Below are positions 9,928 to 21,612 of a DNA stretch of 64,000 bases, piece by piece. Source of the DNA: Gari tellinella (taxonomy: Eukaryota; Mollusca; Bivalvia; Cardiida; Psammobiidae); the NCBI GenBank assembly GCA_922989275.2, contig OV277858.1, positions 98,504,794-98,568,793 of the forward strand, written 5' to 3'. Below the pieces are notes generated by a model. It made no database searches and was not told where the DNA came from. It saw only the letters and a program-made list of their open reading frames with translations. Every line of letters begins with the position of its first letter. Position 1 is the stretch's first letter. The translations under genes were made by a program, and so were the position numbers.

Positions 9928-10274
9928 CAGTGTTCCCTCTCTACAACGACACCCAATGGGAGACACAGATTATGTGCGTTGTTCAGAGGGAGTCGTTATA
10001 GGGAGGGAACTTATTTTACATTTGCAAACAGCATGAATCCAGATCAGACGCCGCGTAACGCGGCGTCTGATCTGGATTCAAGCTGTTTGTCATTTGTCAT
10101 CATGTTTTTTTCTGTCAAAATGTCATTTATGTAAGAAAAACAGCAGACAACAATTGTAAGTAGACGATGATGCATCAGTGCAAGCATAAAACATAATTTT
10201 CTTGGGAACAGCGGCGAATGTCGTTGTAAGGAGGGAGTCGTTGTTCGGAGGGCCGTTGTAGAGAGGGAACGCTG
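9928..10274. mobile_element. TA-2 MITE, intact
   Basis: CAGTGTTCCCTCTCTACAAC to GTTGTAGAGAGGGAACGCTG, about 347 bp. The subterminal motif GAGGGAGTCGTTATAGGGAG appears near the left end, and a related block near the right end. The core hairpin (10020-10092) has the arm AATCCAGATCAGACGCCGCG. To its right lies the module CAGCAGACAACAATTG..AGCAG, shared with TTAA-3. Confidence 0.85.
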
Positions 10275-10286
10275 TTGAATGGTTAA

Positions 10287-10463
10287 CCCATTCACTGCCT
10301 TACCGCATGTGCAATAATTATTTGAACGCGGCGTCTGACCAGGATCCAAATGGTTTGACACTCATTTCAATACTTCTTAAGTCCTAAGTCCCTAAACTTT
10401 AAATTTGAGAAATAAAAGCAGGCGACACTTGTTAAAAATCGATGACGTCATGGCAGTGAATGG
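10287..10463 (+). mobile_element. TTAA-4 MITE, half-core copy
   Basis: Preceded by TTAA, begins CCCATTCACTGCCTTACC, and ends GTCATGGCAGTGAATGG without an intact TTAA. Only the right half of the hairpin remains (GCGGCGTCTGACCAGGATCC). Confidence 0.7.
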
Positions 10464-10681
10464 ATTCATGTAGAAGCTTGGTGAGCATGGTCCTCATTTG
10501 CATAGATTTTCTAAACGTCAGTGGTACTTTAGAAATTGGCATTGCCCATTGCAGAATATCAGATATTTTTCTCAAAACGTTATTGTTTGGCAGTTTTCTA
10601 CTTCAGTAGATATTATTTTCGCTGGAAATAAGAACGTGTATGCATGCAGAGACTAACGGGTTAAATTATTGGAACAAACGC

Positions 10682-10755
10682 GGCATGGCAGACAGTTTAG
10701 GGGTAGATCAGACGACGAGTGACTCGGCGTCTGATCAGCCTCAAAACTGTTTGAC
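10682..10755. repeat. Solitary core hairpin
   Basis: GCATGGCAGACAGTTTAGG..GATCAGACGACG facing CGGCGTCTGATCAGCC and AAACTGTTTG. The surrounding DNA does not match a family end well, although GGGTTAAATT lies 20 bp to the left. Confidence 0.6.
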
Positions 10756-10981
10756 ACAAGAAACAAGATACAACATTTATTTTAGAGTCAGGATGTCATC
10801 AGAAATAACATTTCAAAACATAAGCTATGTTATATCTTTTGACCGACATAACGAAAACTTTTTTAGCATTTAAACATAAAACGTTTGACAAAAAACATCG
10901 ATGTTTTTTAAGGAAAACTATCATTATTTCAATTATACACGTATTGAATTTGATTTGCGTTATGTTTCGTATCAGGCATAA

Positions 10982-11209
10982 CCCATTTGTGCCCATGTTC
11001 GGTATCTGGGACATAGACAAACAGTGTAGACTCTGATCAGACGCCGCATATAGCGTCGTCTGATCAGAGTCTACACTGTTTGCTGATAGGAATCTCAATA
11101 TAAAGCAAACCGAACACGAAAATTTAGACAAGACACCCCTTAGATAAAAATGGACTAATACAATATATACGCGTGGAAGAATCCACTAGGCGCAAATTTG
11201 TTAAATGGG
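10982..11209 (+). mobile_element. TTAA-5 MITE
   Basis: CCCATTTGTGCCCATG at the left after ATAA and TTGTTAAATGGG at the right before TAA. The hairpin combines the TTAA-1 outer arm (CAAACAGTGTAGACTC) with the TA-1 inner arm (TGATCAGACGCCG). A truncated relative lies at 34739-34915. Confidence 0.65.
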
Positions 11210-11446
11210 TAAGATAGATAAAGGATATTTGGTGCAAGGTTTCATGAACTATTGTTAGTAGAGATTTCTGATCTGTTGATACCATACTCTCTCCATGTTT
11301 TGTTGTTGTATTAGTATGTAGTTTATTCACTTGTTATGTATACATAGCTACAGTTATAGATATCTTACTATTATATATGAAAAGAAATGAAATAAAAGCA
11401 ATTCCATGATATACCCGTTGTTACTGTTTTCTCCATATACATGTAC

Positions 11447-11797
11447 AATACTCCCTCCCTACAACTGCCCTCCGAACAACGATTCCCTTCTTACAACAAC
11501 GCTTGCTTGTCTTGTTCCTCAAACAAGACAGTTATGTGTAACCTTTTCACGGCTGCAATATCGTCTGCTTCAAATTGTCGTCTGCTGTTTTCTCAAAGTC
11601 ACATTTAGACAAAAAATACAAAAAGACAGTGACAAACAGCTTTAATCCAGATCAGACGCCACGTTACGCGGCGTCTGATCTGGATTCAAGCTGTTTGCTA
11701 TTTTAATGTAAGCCAATTTCCCTCCCTATAACGACTCCCTCCGAACAACACACAATCTTTGTCTCCCATTGGGTGTCGTTGTAGAGAGGGAGCACTG
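11447..11797. mobile_element. TA-2 MITE, intact
   Basis: Opposite orientation to 9928-10274. CAATACTCCCTCCCTACAAC to GTAGAGAGGGAGCACTG. It has the module ATCGTCTGCTTCAAATTGTC and a complete core hairpin at about 11632-11698. Confidence 0.8.
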
Positions 11798-12690
11798 AAC
11801 ATCCAATTTGGACCATTGTTTGATGTGTCCAGTTCTTTGGAACCATCAATAGTGAGCATCAAGTTCAAAACTTTTACTCAGTCCTCATCCGCTCAAGAAA
11901 ACAACACTCAATTATATCGTATGACATTACCAGTTCCTTTAAACCGAAACCTCGGTTAATTTTGAGGACAGCATCAGATGAAAAAGTAAAACGATTTAAA
12001 ATAATAAACTTCTATAGTGAACAGACATTACATTCTGAAGTAAATATGATAATCGTAAAATTAGTAGAATCTACTTTCACTTTGTTTTGTGTTTGAACAT
12101 TTTCAGGACCAGGAAAGTGCCATGATGCTTTGAAATGCAGCGGCATCGAGTTATCGATTCCGCATCTGTTGAAAAAAAAGCTTATTTGAGATTGTTTGGT
12201 GAAATTTAAAGACCATACGCATAGATATTAGCCAAATAAAATAACAAATTGGGGGTTAAGCCAAATCTGGTTTTCAGGCTATTTACAGTATCATTTAATG
12301 TTACAAGTTCTCTGTGTATATAAACAGTTACACATCCTATTATCACATACATTTAAAAAGAAATATTTTTTCTCAATTTTCGCTACAGTTGTATCTCATA
12401 GATTTCTTTTCATTCAATATCTCTGTATTTCAGTTTGAAATTAGCATCAGTACTCTCAAGTACTTTGATTTTACCTTTTATAGTTTTAAAGACTTCAAGC
12501 TAAAAAATATTGAGACCAAATATGGTGCCAGTCCCTTTCAGTAGCCATCACATTAAATTTTCAGCATTTAGCTTAAGGCATCTAGCTTTATTGAAGAAAT
12601 GTATTATTTATCGTTTAATCGAATCAAAACGAGGTTTGATAAAATGCACTAAATGAGAACAGTTTGTAAGTTCTGTTTAATTAGGTTTGC
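11798..12690. other. No gene seen
   Basis: AT-rich sequence with only short open frames (up to 76 codons), low complexity in composition. No repeat family recognised. Confidence 0.35.
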
Positions 12691-12697
12691 TTGAGTG

Positions 12698-12757
12698 GCA
12701 AACAGTTTCGAGCCTGATCTGAAGCCGCGTTTTATATGGCCCAAAACGGTTTGCTGT
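12698..12757. repeat. Decayed TA-1 core
   Basis: GTGGCAAACAGTTTCGAGCC with a damaged inner arm (GATCTGAAGCCGCG) and a partner arm AAAACGGTTTGC. Directly abuts the next element. Confidence 0.55.
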
Positions 12758-12763
12758 ATGTAA

Positions 12764-13825
12764 TTTTAGCTCACCTGGCACTTCGTGATCGCCCTGTGTC
12801 CGTCGTCGTCCGTCGTCAAACTTTTTATTCAAAGATCTTCTTCTTGGAAACCACTGGGCTAATTTCATCAAAACTTCATAGGATTGTTCCTTGTAGGGTA
12901 CTCTCTCAGATTTCTTCAAATTAAGGTCATCCAATTGAAATTGTGGTTGCCATGGCAACCAATTGAAAAAACTTTAAAAATCTTCTTGTCAAAAACTACA
13001 GTTCCGAATTGAAAATTTGATATCTTAAAAAACATTGCCGCTAGTGGGTGGGGCAGAATTTCCTTATATGGCTATATAGTGAAAACTTTAAAAATCTTCC
13101 TGTCAAAAACTACTGGTCCGATTTGACAGTAATTTTAAAAAAATGATCAATTGGTGACCCTCTACCAGATTTCTTAAAATTATTTTGATATCTAAAAAGA
13201 CATGGCCGCCAGTGGGTGGGGCACGTTTTCCTGATGTTACTGTATAGTAAAAACCTTTAAAAAAAATCTTCTCTAAAACTACTAGTCCAAATTGGAAATG
13301 ATTTTACACAAATGGTCATTTTATGACCCTCTACCAGATTTCTTATAACTATTTTGTTATATTAAAAAACATGGCCGCCAGTGGGTGTGGCACCTTTTCC
13401 TTATGTTACTGTATAGTAAAAAAAAACTTTAAAAATCTTTTTCTCTGAAACTACTGGTCCAAATTCAAAGTAATTGTACACAAATTGTCAATTGAAGACC
13501 CTCTACCAGATTTCTTAAAACCATTTTGTTTTCTTAAAAAACATGACCGCCAGTGGGTGGGGCAAGTTTTCCTTATATTTCTGTATAGAACAACTTTAAA
13601 AATCTTTTTCTCTGAAACTATTGGTCTGATTTAAGAATGATTTACACAAATAATGATTCATGGGTGACCCTTTGTCTGTTTTCTTCAAATAATCTTCCTA
13701 ACTCAAACAACATGACCACCAGTGGGTAGGGTGAATAAGTGAAAACTTAATCATTACTGGTCCATTACCATGACCGTAATCATGGGTACCAGGTGAGCGA
13801 TTTAGTACCGCATGCGGCTCTTGTT
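12764..13825. mobile_element. Repeat element with internal tandem array
   Basis: Starts TTTAGCTCACCTGGCAC and ends CCAGGTGAGCGATTTAG, a short inverted terminus. Between 12965 and 13740 a unit opening AAAACTTTAAAAATCTT recurs about five times with spacing of 113-173 bp. Each unit carries CCAGTGGGTGGGGCA and CCTCTACCAGATTTCTT. A CCGTCGTCGTCCGTCGTC run follows the left end. I associate this layout with a common molluscan repeat. It has no coding capacity. Confidence 0.65.
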
Positions 13826-14515
13826 GAGAATAACTCAAGTCTTCACCGTATCATGCTAAATCAAATAAATTTAGTTCAAATTTATGACCATAGCTGCAAA
13901 AAAATCTGGGACTAAGCTTGTCAGAATAGTCCCATGAAAACGGAAGTTATTATCTGGAAAACATAGTTCTAAAGCATTTGACATGATCAAAGCATACCTT
14001 TTATGCAAAGCAGCATGTACATTATGTATGATCTGCATATGAAAACGTGTATTAATTGTCAATAAACCAAAATCTAATTTTGTAACATAATATGCACTTT
14101 GACCTACTGACCTCTCATGCAGTTATTATCCAAAGCAAAGCCATCAATCTTTTTAGTAACAAATCATGTGACCTTTAACCTTAAATGCAAACCTAAACAG
14201 CCCCCTCTCATAAGCGACAAGTATGCAGCAAAAACGAAAACGAAAAATATATTTTTAATAACAGATCATGTGACCTTTAACCTACTGACCTGAAATGCAA
14301 TCCCAAGCACCCCCACCCCAAAAGCAACCAACACACAAAGAATGGACATGACCACCCTATTAGAACAAGTTATTGTTGAAACCAAAGCGAAGCCGAAAAT
14401 CTATTTTAGCAACAGATCACGTGATCTTGATCTACCGACCTGAAATGCAATCACAGCCTCCTCATAAGCAACCAGTTCACCGAAAATGAACATGATTTGC
14501 CCATAAGAAAACTTC

Positions 14516-16643
14516 AATTCAATTCAATTCATTTTATTGTATAATAAGGCCTCCGGCCCATACACAAAATATTACATAAATACATAATTAGCATGCAGTG
14601 GACACTGGCAGTGATACATATAAGCTGATAATCACAATATGTGCAAGACACAATTCAATAGAGACACAATTTATCAAAGAAACAACGCTTCCTATATAAA
14701 TCTGCTAGCAGTTAGTTAACTCTTTCTGGTTACATATATATAGAATTACCAAAGCAGACAAACACAAACGCATGTCGAAAGCAAAACAGAAAGCTCAAAT
14801 CTCACCTTTCAGCCATGCAGAGGCGCTCCTCGGCGCATATTTAATGGAAAGAGTTAACTATCGTACACATCATTGTAACATTTTATACACGACCTAATAA
14901 AAATTGATGCCTAACGGCAAAAGCATGATAAATGAACATGGCGATATTCCTTACAGTACTTTCTTTTTTGCATTTCATTAAAAGTATAAAGTTATAATAG
15001 GTCGGAGCATTTGTGAATGTATTTTCAATATACTGGCTACGTAGCTTAGAATATAGAGGACACTGCATAATAAAGTGAAACTCGTCTTCAAGACATGCTT
15101 CACAGTATACACAATGCCGCTCGTCCACAGGTATGTTGTAATATCGCCCACGTTCAATCATCAGATTGTGAGAAGAACACCTAAACTGAGCTAGAGCAGA
15201 CCTAAATTTGTTTATTTCAATTGTATCTATGTACACTTCTCTTCCAAATACATTCTTAAAGTCTTTGTAAGATCTAAGTTTATTATTTGCATTGCAACAA
15301 TCATACCATATCTGTACATATTGATTTTTCAGTCTTTCTTCATAAGTAGCTAGAAATAGTTTTTCGTTACCAACTGATTGCTGCAACCAAGCAAAACCAA
15401 ACCCATTTGACATTAGATTATATCGTATAAGTGAGACCCAATTATCATGTCCAATGTTGTCATAGTATACTAACATTTCATAACATAGTCTTACATATCT
15501 ACTCTTAGGAAGTTTCAGAATTCGCAACCAATATTTAATACTCCGTTTTGCCGAGGAAATATATAATGGGTATCTACCCAAATCACCACGAACAGCATCA
15601 TTGCATGAATTTAAACCAACTTTCAAAAGACGTTTACAAGCATATAAGTGAACCAATTCTATACAATTCATAGTCTGTATACCCCATAGTTCAGATCCGT
15701 ACAAAAGAATTGGGCATATTTTCAAATCAAATATCTTAAAAAATGTATTAACAGGTATACTTGGCAAGTTACTTAGTGTGCTAAAGACATAGTTCAAGAC
15801 TGTTTTTGCTTTAGTCGAGACTGCCTCTGCCATTTTTGGCAGAGATAATCTGCTAGAGAAAAAACTGCCAACATATGTAAATCCATTAACCGTGTCAAGT
15901 TTACTATTGTTGTAAAACCACTTTTCCTTGGCAGATAAGGGTCCTTTCTTAAAGACTAGCACTTTGGTTTTACCTATATTAACCCTCAGTTTACTTTGTT
16001 TGCAGAATTTTTGTAGCAGCTTTAACTGCCTTTGCAACCCTACAACAGTATCAGATATTAAAGCTATATCATCAGCAAACAGCAACATAAAAATTTCAAT
16101 AATTTCTGGAAATAACTGTATACCTCTAGTACCTTCTTCCAACAGTGACTCGTACAACTCATTAATAAATAGAGCAAAAAGTACTGGGCTTAAAGGACAT
16201 CCCTGTCTGAGTCCAATTGGACATGTGAGCTCTTCAGTGTATTGCCCGTTTGAACGCACTCGCGCCTTAACAGTTGTATATATAGCCTTAATAGCCTGAA
16301 GAAGCCTGCCATTTACACCATACTTTTCTAATATCTTATATAAAGTTTCTCTGTCAACAGTATCAAAGGCCTTTTCAAAATCCACGAAGGCAACATACAC
16401 CGGTTTTCTTTTTCTGTTAAGATACTTTGAAACAACTGAGTAAAGAACAAAAATATTATCAACGGTGCTATATCCACTCCTGAACCCAGCCTGTGCTTCA
16501 GTAAGTTTGTTGTACGCTTCAATGTAAAATGTTAAACGTTTTGCTAAAATACATATATACAATTTGCTTAAAACTTCTATAAGTGCTATGCCTCTATAGT
16601 TATTAGGCTGATTAATAAGAAAACAGTTACATGTATTGTCTGG
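14516..16643 (-). mobile_element. 5'-truncated LINE retrotransposon
   Basis: On the minus strand the element runs from inside the reverse transcriptase domain to a 3' tail of repeated GAATT at 14516-14535. A microsatellite tail instead of poly-A is typical of CR1/L2-type elements. Just before the tail a GGGCCGGAGGCC hairpin and AATAAA are visible. The endonuclease and the start of the RT domain are missing, as expected from incomplete target-primed reverse transcription. No clear target duplication was seen. Confidence 0.8.
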
Positions 16644-16646
16644 AAA
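14883..16646 (-). pseudogene. LINE reverse transcriptase, N-terminally truncated ORF
   Basis: This is the reverse transcriptase that would copy LINE RNA at a nicked target. The frame is open for at least 559 codons (14883-16562) and remains open to 16646 through NYRGIALIEVLSK, an early RT block. RT signatures appear in order, numbered from 16562: GFRSGYSTVDN (about 27-37), motif A VAFVDFEKAFD (57-67), GLRQGCPLSP (117-126) and the catalytic FADD with IALIS (162-170). After the thumb region a C-terminal zinc-knuckle-like motif reads CVYCEAC..HFIMQC. There is no upstream ATG, and the apurinic endonuclease that precedes RT in such elements is absent, so the copy cannot mobilise itself. The lack of stop codons suggests a fairly recent insertion. 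RT identity is firm; the clade is not resolved. Confidence 0.9.
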
Positions 16647-17035
16647 TCAAAGCCAACAAAAAGTATATTTATAGTAACAGATTACGTGCATTTGGATTTA
16701 CTAATGCAATCCCAAGCTTATAGGCAACACGTTCACCAAAAGCATCATGATCGGCCATAAGAACAAAAGTAAATGTACGGAAAACAAAGCGTGACAGAAA
16801 GACGGACGAACAGACGGACGGTAGGCACAAAAACAACGTGTCTTCCCACTAAGGAGGGGATACATAATTACTGTCTTAGCACAAACACTGCGTTTTTTAA
16901 AATCATAGTCCTGAGGTCAAAACTGACCCGCCCCGGTGGTATAAAGTTCTAGTTTCACATAAAGCTAAACACAATTTTTTGTCAAAAACCAAATAGTCCA
17001 GAGCTAAGGTGTTTGACGTAAAGTATCGACTCGTA

Positions 17036-17274
17036 CAGTGGAGAAAACGTTATCCTTTCCCGTTTAAACGCAAACGAAACGCAAAACATTGAAACGTAGA
17101 AAATGTCATTTTAGATATGTTTTACAATTCATTTTTATCTGAGTGGCAAACAGTTTGGAGCCTGATCAGACGCCTGGTTACCCGGCGTCTGATCTGGCTC
17201 CAAACTGTTTGCAGTGGAAATAATAGTTTTAGCGTAAACGCGTTTATTGGAAAAGAATAACACATTCTCCACTG
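17036..17274. mobile_element. TA-1 MITE, intact
   Basis: CAGTGGAGAAAACGTTATCC to CACATTCTCCACTG, with TA on both sides. One core arm has ACGCCTGGTTACCC, a single mismatch to its partner. Confidence 0.85.
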
Positions 17275-17336
17275 TAGACCTCTTAAGTTTTGGATTTAAA
17301 ACATTTTGTCAGGAGAGACATAGATTACATCAAGTA

Positions 17337-17415
17337 TTTAACAGTTTGGAGGACGATCAGACGCCACTTAACTCGGCGACTGAACTGGATCCAAACTAAA
17401 CTGTTTGCAATATTT
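17337..17415. repeat. Decayed core hairpin
   Basis: AACAGTTTGGAGGACGATC with ACGCCACTTAACTCGGCGAC and GGATCCAAAC. Flanks are not recognised; probably a TTAA-3 remnant. Confidence 0.45.
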
Positions 17416-17482
17416 AACCAAGTCGTGCTCAGTGCTCTAAGGTTTAATGTGAACTATGAATGTGAAGCAGTAATGATTACTG

Positions 17483-17836
17483 CAGTGTTCCCTCTCTACA
17501 ATTGCCGCTTTCCAACAACGACTCCCTCCTTACAACAACACTTGCCCTTGTTTCCCAAACAAAAACAAATATCATTATGTCCAACCTTTTCACGTCTGCT
17601 ATATCGTCTGCTTAAAATTGTCGTCTGCTGTTTTCCTCAAAGTTAAATAATAAACTTTTTGACAGAAAAAACTTTATAGCGAGTGACAAACAGCTTGAAT
17701 CCAGATCAGACGCCGCGTTACGCGGCGTCTGATCAGGATTCAAGCTGTTTGCAAATGCATGCCAATTTGACTCCGAACAACGCACATATAGTTTGCATCT
17801 CCCACTATTAGGTGTCGTTGTAAAGAGGGATCTCTG
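17483..17836. mobile_element. TA-2 MITE
   Basis: CAGTGTTCCCTCTCTACAAT to AAGAGGGATCTCTG. Contains ATCGTCTGCTTAAAATTGTC then GTCGTCTGCTGTTTTCC, followed by the core hairpin at about 17688-17752. Confidence 0.8.
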
Positions 17837-18207
17837 TACAACATATGAATGAATATGCAGTCACTATATTACACACATATATATAAGGCCGTATGTTACT
17901 TCGGGAACCAGCAACAAAATAAATCAGAAAGCCTACAGCACTCCAAATGAATAAATAGTGTTTGGGTCCCAGTAGACAAATTGGTTCTTCCAGTTAGATT
18001 GATATTAAATATAATTTCTGGATTTCCGATTAGTTTGGTGATACATGTATTCCGAAATCCTCGAACGGTTTACCGGAACAAATTCTTGTATTTCAGCAAA
18101 AATTAATCTATCTGCCGTTACGTAAGCTTAGAAATAGTGGCTGACTCACTCCTTCTGCCCCCTCCTTCTCTACCTCTTCTTTCCCCTTATACCCCTACTT
18201 GTGCATA
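17837..18207. other. No gene seen
   Basis: AT-rich sequence, with a pyrimidine-rich stretch at 18148-18200. No repeat family recognised. Confidence 0.3.
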
Positions 18208-18211
18208 TTAA

Positions 18212-18860
18212 CCCCTTCACTGACATGCCATCATCACATTTGTCGTTTACTATTAATTTCTTAAAATAATTTTTTTTATGCCCCCGGCATCGACAGATGC
18301 GGGAGCATATAGTAATCGTCCTGTCCGTCCGTCTGTGCGTCCGTCCGTCCTTCCGTCCGTCCGTAACAGGTTAAGTAGATTTTACCGTTTCGTCTAGCAT
18401 CAACACCGCATACTCAAATGTTTTGATACTTATACAGTTGTTGCCTTGGACCATTCCCTATCCACCAATATCACCCAACCTTGATTTTGACCTTGACCTT
18501 GACCTAATTTGGACTTAGAATATTTTGAATGGGCTATTTCTTGGTTAACTAGATTTTACCGTTTCGTCTAGCATCAACACTACTTACTACAATGCTTCTA
18601 TACTTATACAGTTATTGCCTTGGACCATTACCAACCCACCAGTAATACCCAAGCTCAATTTGACCTTGACCTTGACCTAATTTGGACTTAGAAAAGATTC
18701 AGAATATATTGTCAAGGATGCCACCGGGGGCATAAGCGTTTATTGAACGCAGTCTTGTTGTATTTTGACTAAAGATATATTCAAATGAGTGTCAGGCAAT
18801 TTGGATCCTGATCAGACGCCGCGTTACGCCATGATCCACACTGTTTGCAAATAACAATTG
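18212..18860. mobile_element. TTAA-type MITE relic, split
   Basis: TTAA then CCCCTTCACTGACATGCC at the left; a damaged core with GGATCCTGATCAGACGCCGC at 18800-18848. The element at 18278-18733 is inserted between them. The right terminus is not identifiable. Confidence 0.5.
18278..18733. mobile_element. Repeat element with ATGCCCCCGG ends
   Basis: 456 bp with inverted ends ATGCCCCCGG and CCGGGGGCAT and a subterminal run of CCGTCCGTC. Internally a block of about 170 bp is repeated twice, with TTTTACCGTTTCGTCTAGCA at about 18380 and 18552. Each block carries TGACCTTGACCTTGACC. A class I associate with molluscan genomes. Confidence 0.7.
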
Positions 18861-19499
18861 ATAATGAGAAATAGAGGGATTTTTGGTCGAGATGAAAAAA
18901 ATAAAATGTTGTTTGTTGTAAAATAACTTCTGCCGATGCTGATAACGTCGAATCGGAGGGCATCAACAATTCAACATATTAAATGAGCTACTAAAGTAAG
19001 GTTGTTGTATTATCACATAATTTATTAAGCGTTCTAGAGGGATTCAATGATTGTTCGTTGCCAGGAACTAACAAATGTCCGTGCTTTATGGTCTGGCCCC
19101 AAACTATTTGTAGCGACCGCCCCGAATATTACTTGATATAACTATAACATTGTAGAAACTTAATATTTTTTCAATTTCTTAACACATTTCAGCTCGAAAA
19201 AACATAATTAATCGTTTCAAAGGGGTTTGTGTCAGACAAATATTCCTAAAGTAGGTTTTTCTGAAGTCTGTAGGTTGTGGTTTTTCGTTATTTCATGCCA
19301 GCGGGTATTTTACTGCCACAAACCCCGTCTGAACGATTAATATGAAACAAAAATCATCAAACTAGTTATAATAGAAAATAGATACCGGCTCTCTGCATTG
19401 CATAAAGGAAGGAGCTCGTTTTGAAAATGACATATATTACTTATAACTAATACGATGCAGACTGACTTGTAGCACATGCATCTGTCTTTGTAAGACCGA
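18861..19499. other. No gene seen
   Basis: AT-rich DNA. A TTTCTGAAGTCTG..GGTTGTGG stretch and short open frames only. Confidence 0.3.
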
Positions 19500-19565
19500 C
19501 TTTTGAAGATTACACGTGTCCCGTGCAAACAGTGTAGACCCTGATCAGAGCGCTCCTTAAGGATC
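19500..19565 (+). mobile_element. TTAA-1 fragment
   Basis: TGAAGATTACACGTGTCCCG then GCAAACAGTGTAGACCCTG with ATCAGAGCGCTCC. This is the left part of the family up to the middle of its hairpin, where homology stops. Confidence 0.6.
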
Positions 19566-19726
19566 GTAACTGTATTTCATGAGTAGAATTTAAGGACTTT
19601 CGCTACCGGAAGTCGGTCTTGCGGGCGAGCGGATATGCGTCTGGACGACACAGACTTTTTTCGTACGTGTTTATACTAGAAAATTTATATAAAGGAAATG
19701 TCGGTATAAATTAGTATAATCCTTCA

Positions 19727-19803
19727 TAGCGCAGTTAGTATAGTGGTTGACTATAATGGTTGACTAGCAATCCAAAGGTCATAGGTTCGGGTCCCATCCG
19801 ATC
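19727..19803 (+). repeat. tRNA-like sequence with internal duplication
   Basis: An A-box-like TAGCGCAGTTAGTATAG and a B box GGTTCGGGTCCC at tRNA-like spacing, but TGGTTGACTA is duplicated between them. The outer strands (TCCTTCA and CCGATCC) do not pair as an acceptor stem. Best read as a tRNA pseudogene or the head of a SINE, not a functional tRNA. Confidence 0.45.
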
Positions 19804-20619
19804 CAAATATATTTTTTTTAGTGTCCGATTTATTGACTTGTCAATCCATAACGCAGTAATCAAGAGACATGTTATGTTTAGTCTTCGTTGATTAGTACTA
19901 GTGATGTTTACGGTCCAAGTATATGTCCACTTACCTGTACGTTTTAGTTTAATGACTTACAAGTCAATTAGATCGGTATACATGTAAACGATTTGATCGA
20001 ACTATAAAGCCACACCTTGAAGCTTATCAATACGCTAACCTTTTCAAGATCGATATTGCCCATTATAATTATGTTCAAACAATATAATAAACCTTGTATG
20101 CAAGTCCATGAATAAATAATAATGCATTTTAATGACAAAGTTTTAATTCTAAGGTAGGTAACTGTATCTAAACAACAAAAATCCCACATTTTAATAAGAA
20201 AATATGTTATTACAACAAATCCTGACTGTAATATTTTCTAATTTTTTCAGACTGACTAGTTCATCAACCATATATTTGAATAAAATGAAAACAAATATAC
20301 ATTGAATGAGTCAGTTTTTTGTAATTCAATTTTTTAGCATTTTGCAAAATTTAAATAGCTGATAACATCTTTCTGAACACCTTTATTCAAAATGTTTTTA
20401 GCTTTTCTTGTAATGAATGTTGTGGACTACTTATTGGGCGAGAATTATAGTCATTAGCTTTATTCATTTTTAAGAAAAATAAAATCATCAAAATTCTAGG
20501 TTTTTGTCAGAAAAAAGACCTTAAAGACAAACCACACGATAAATTTTGCCTATATTTACACACATTGTTTCTTAGGCTATTATCATTCTTCATGACAATT
20601 TTCATAACAATCGTATGGA
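19804..20619. other. No gene seen
   Basis: Very AT-rich sequence with short open frames only. Confidence 0.3.
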
Positions 20620-20709
20620 AACTACGCGCATATGCGAAGTACCTTAAGTCGAACATATTTGAAATATGGGTATATTCGAACTAACGCGAGTTTGAAGTAT
20701 CGAGTTTCG
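20620..20709 (+). mobile_element. Fragment of TCGAAACTCGATA-ended element
   Basis: CCTTAAGTCGAACATATTTG, TATTCGAACTAACGCGAG and TATCGAGTTTCGA match the right half of the element at 32553-32735. Confidence 0.6.
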
Positions 20710-20952
20710 ACTGGAAATTTCATGTCAGATAGCAAACAGTGCAGACTTGTTTGACAGTTTTCTCTTGGAAGACACTTGGCTAAAATGGATCAAAGTCAAT
20801 TATTCATTTAGGCGCGGTTGTTCTTTTTCGCGAAAACCCACGATTACATGTATTCTCACTTGCTCAATTTTCTAAATAGTCACTTTTAAAAGTACGTGTA
20901 TTGAGAAATTGAATACTTACAATTTACTTTTCGTTTAAGGTCATGCATAAGT

Positions 20953-21175
20953 TTTAGGGATGTGTATTGCTAGAAATTTTAAATCGCAATAATTTTATAT
21001 TTCGATACTCCATCACATTATTGCAATATGTATCGCAATATTATTGTGCGTAGGCCTAAAACGATGCATCTTGGCCGAATATGTACAGACTCGATCAAAG
21101 TTCTAACCGATCTTTTAAAATTGGTTTATTAAGAAGTAGTTTCTAAAATGACGGACATACACACATCAGTTTTTG
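20953..21175. mobile_element. hAT-like element relic
   Basis: AGGGATGTGTATTGCTAG at the left, then ATTGCAATATGTATCGC, AACCGATCTTTTAAAATTGG and TTTCTAAAATGACGG. It shares the last two blocks, inverted, with 5880-6034. Confidence 0.45.
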
Positions 21176-21290
21176 ATACAAGATACAAGAAACTTTATTT
21201 ATAGTCGGATGTTTACACACACATTTTAACATTAGCTAAAGGCTATTTACCGACTTAAGCAAATATTTCTTAACACTACATACCTGTAAG
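21176..21290 (-). mobile_element. LINE 3'-end fragment
   Basis: On the minus strand it ends TAAATAAAGTTTCTTGTATC followed by TTGTATC, a short microsatellite-like LINE tail. No coding part is left. Confidence 0.35.
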
Positions 21291-21345
21291 ATAAATTATA
21301 TTATCACATAATTTGCGGTCTGGGAGTTGCATAAAGCGATTGTAT

Positions 21346-21612
21346 AAATATCGCAATCCACTAGTGGAATATCGTTTTTTGGGCTCCTATCCGGCCTAAC
21401 TTGTTCGTCCATAAGCGCTGCATGTAGCGGGGTGCCAAATGACGTCATTTACTATGGCGTTAACGTAAACAACGTAACGTTTGGCGGAAAATCTATATAG
21501 CGTAGGGTCTACAAACTACGGCTTCAAATCAATTTAATAGGTGCTTGTACTTGTAATGTGATAAATAGAATATCACATTCGTGTTCATTATTTATCATTT
21601 TTAATAAACTCG
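21346..21612 (+). repeat. CRE-bearing dispersed repeat, copy 1
   Basis: ATCCACTAGTGGAATATCG, GCTGCATGTAGCGGG, AATGACGTCATTTAC and TTTGGCGGAAAATCTATAT recur in order at 25735-26005. Both copies run directly into a foldback hairpin, so they may be the outer part of one larger element. Confidence 0.65.

Larger units (their letters stand above)
14090..16862. repeat. Tandem-repeat element hosting a LINE
   Basis: Units of about 130-150 bp with AACAGATCA(T/C)GTGACCTT, CTGAAATGCAATC and CATAAGCAACC occur at about 14150, 14260 and 14400. They resume after the LINE at about 16644. The right end is GACGGACGAACAGACGGACG then CACTAAGGAGGGGATACA. The LINE at 14516-16643 lies inside a unit. Confidence 0.65.

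Noticed and set aside
10640..11131. Small genes of 70-110 codons on both strands
   Set aside because: They overlap a solitary core hairpin and a TTAA-5 element and share its repeat-derived residues.
15928..16299. 123-codon plus-strand frame opposite the LINE
   Set aside because: Antisense shadow of the reverse transcriptase frame; no independent protein features.
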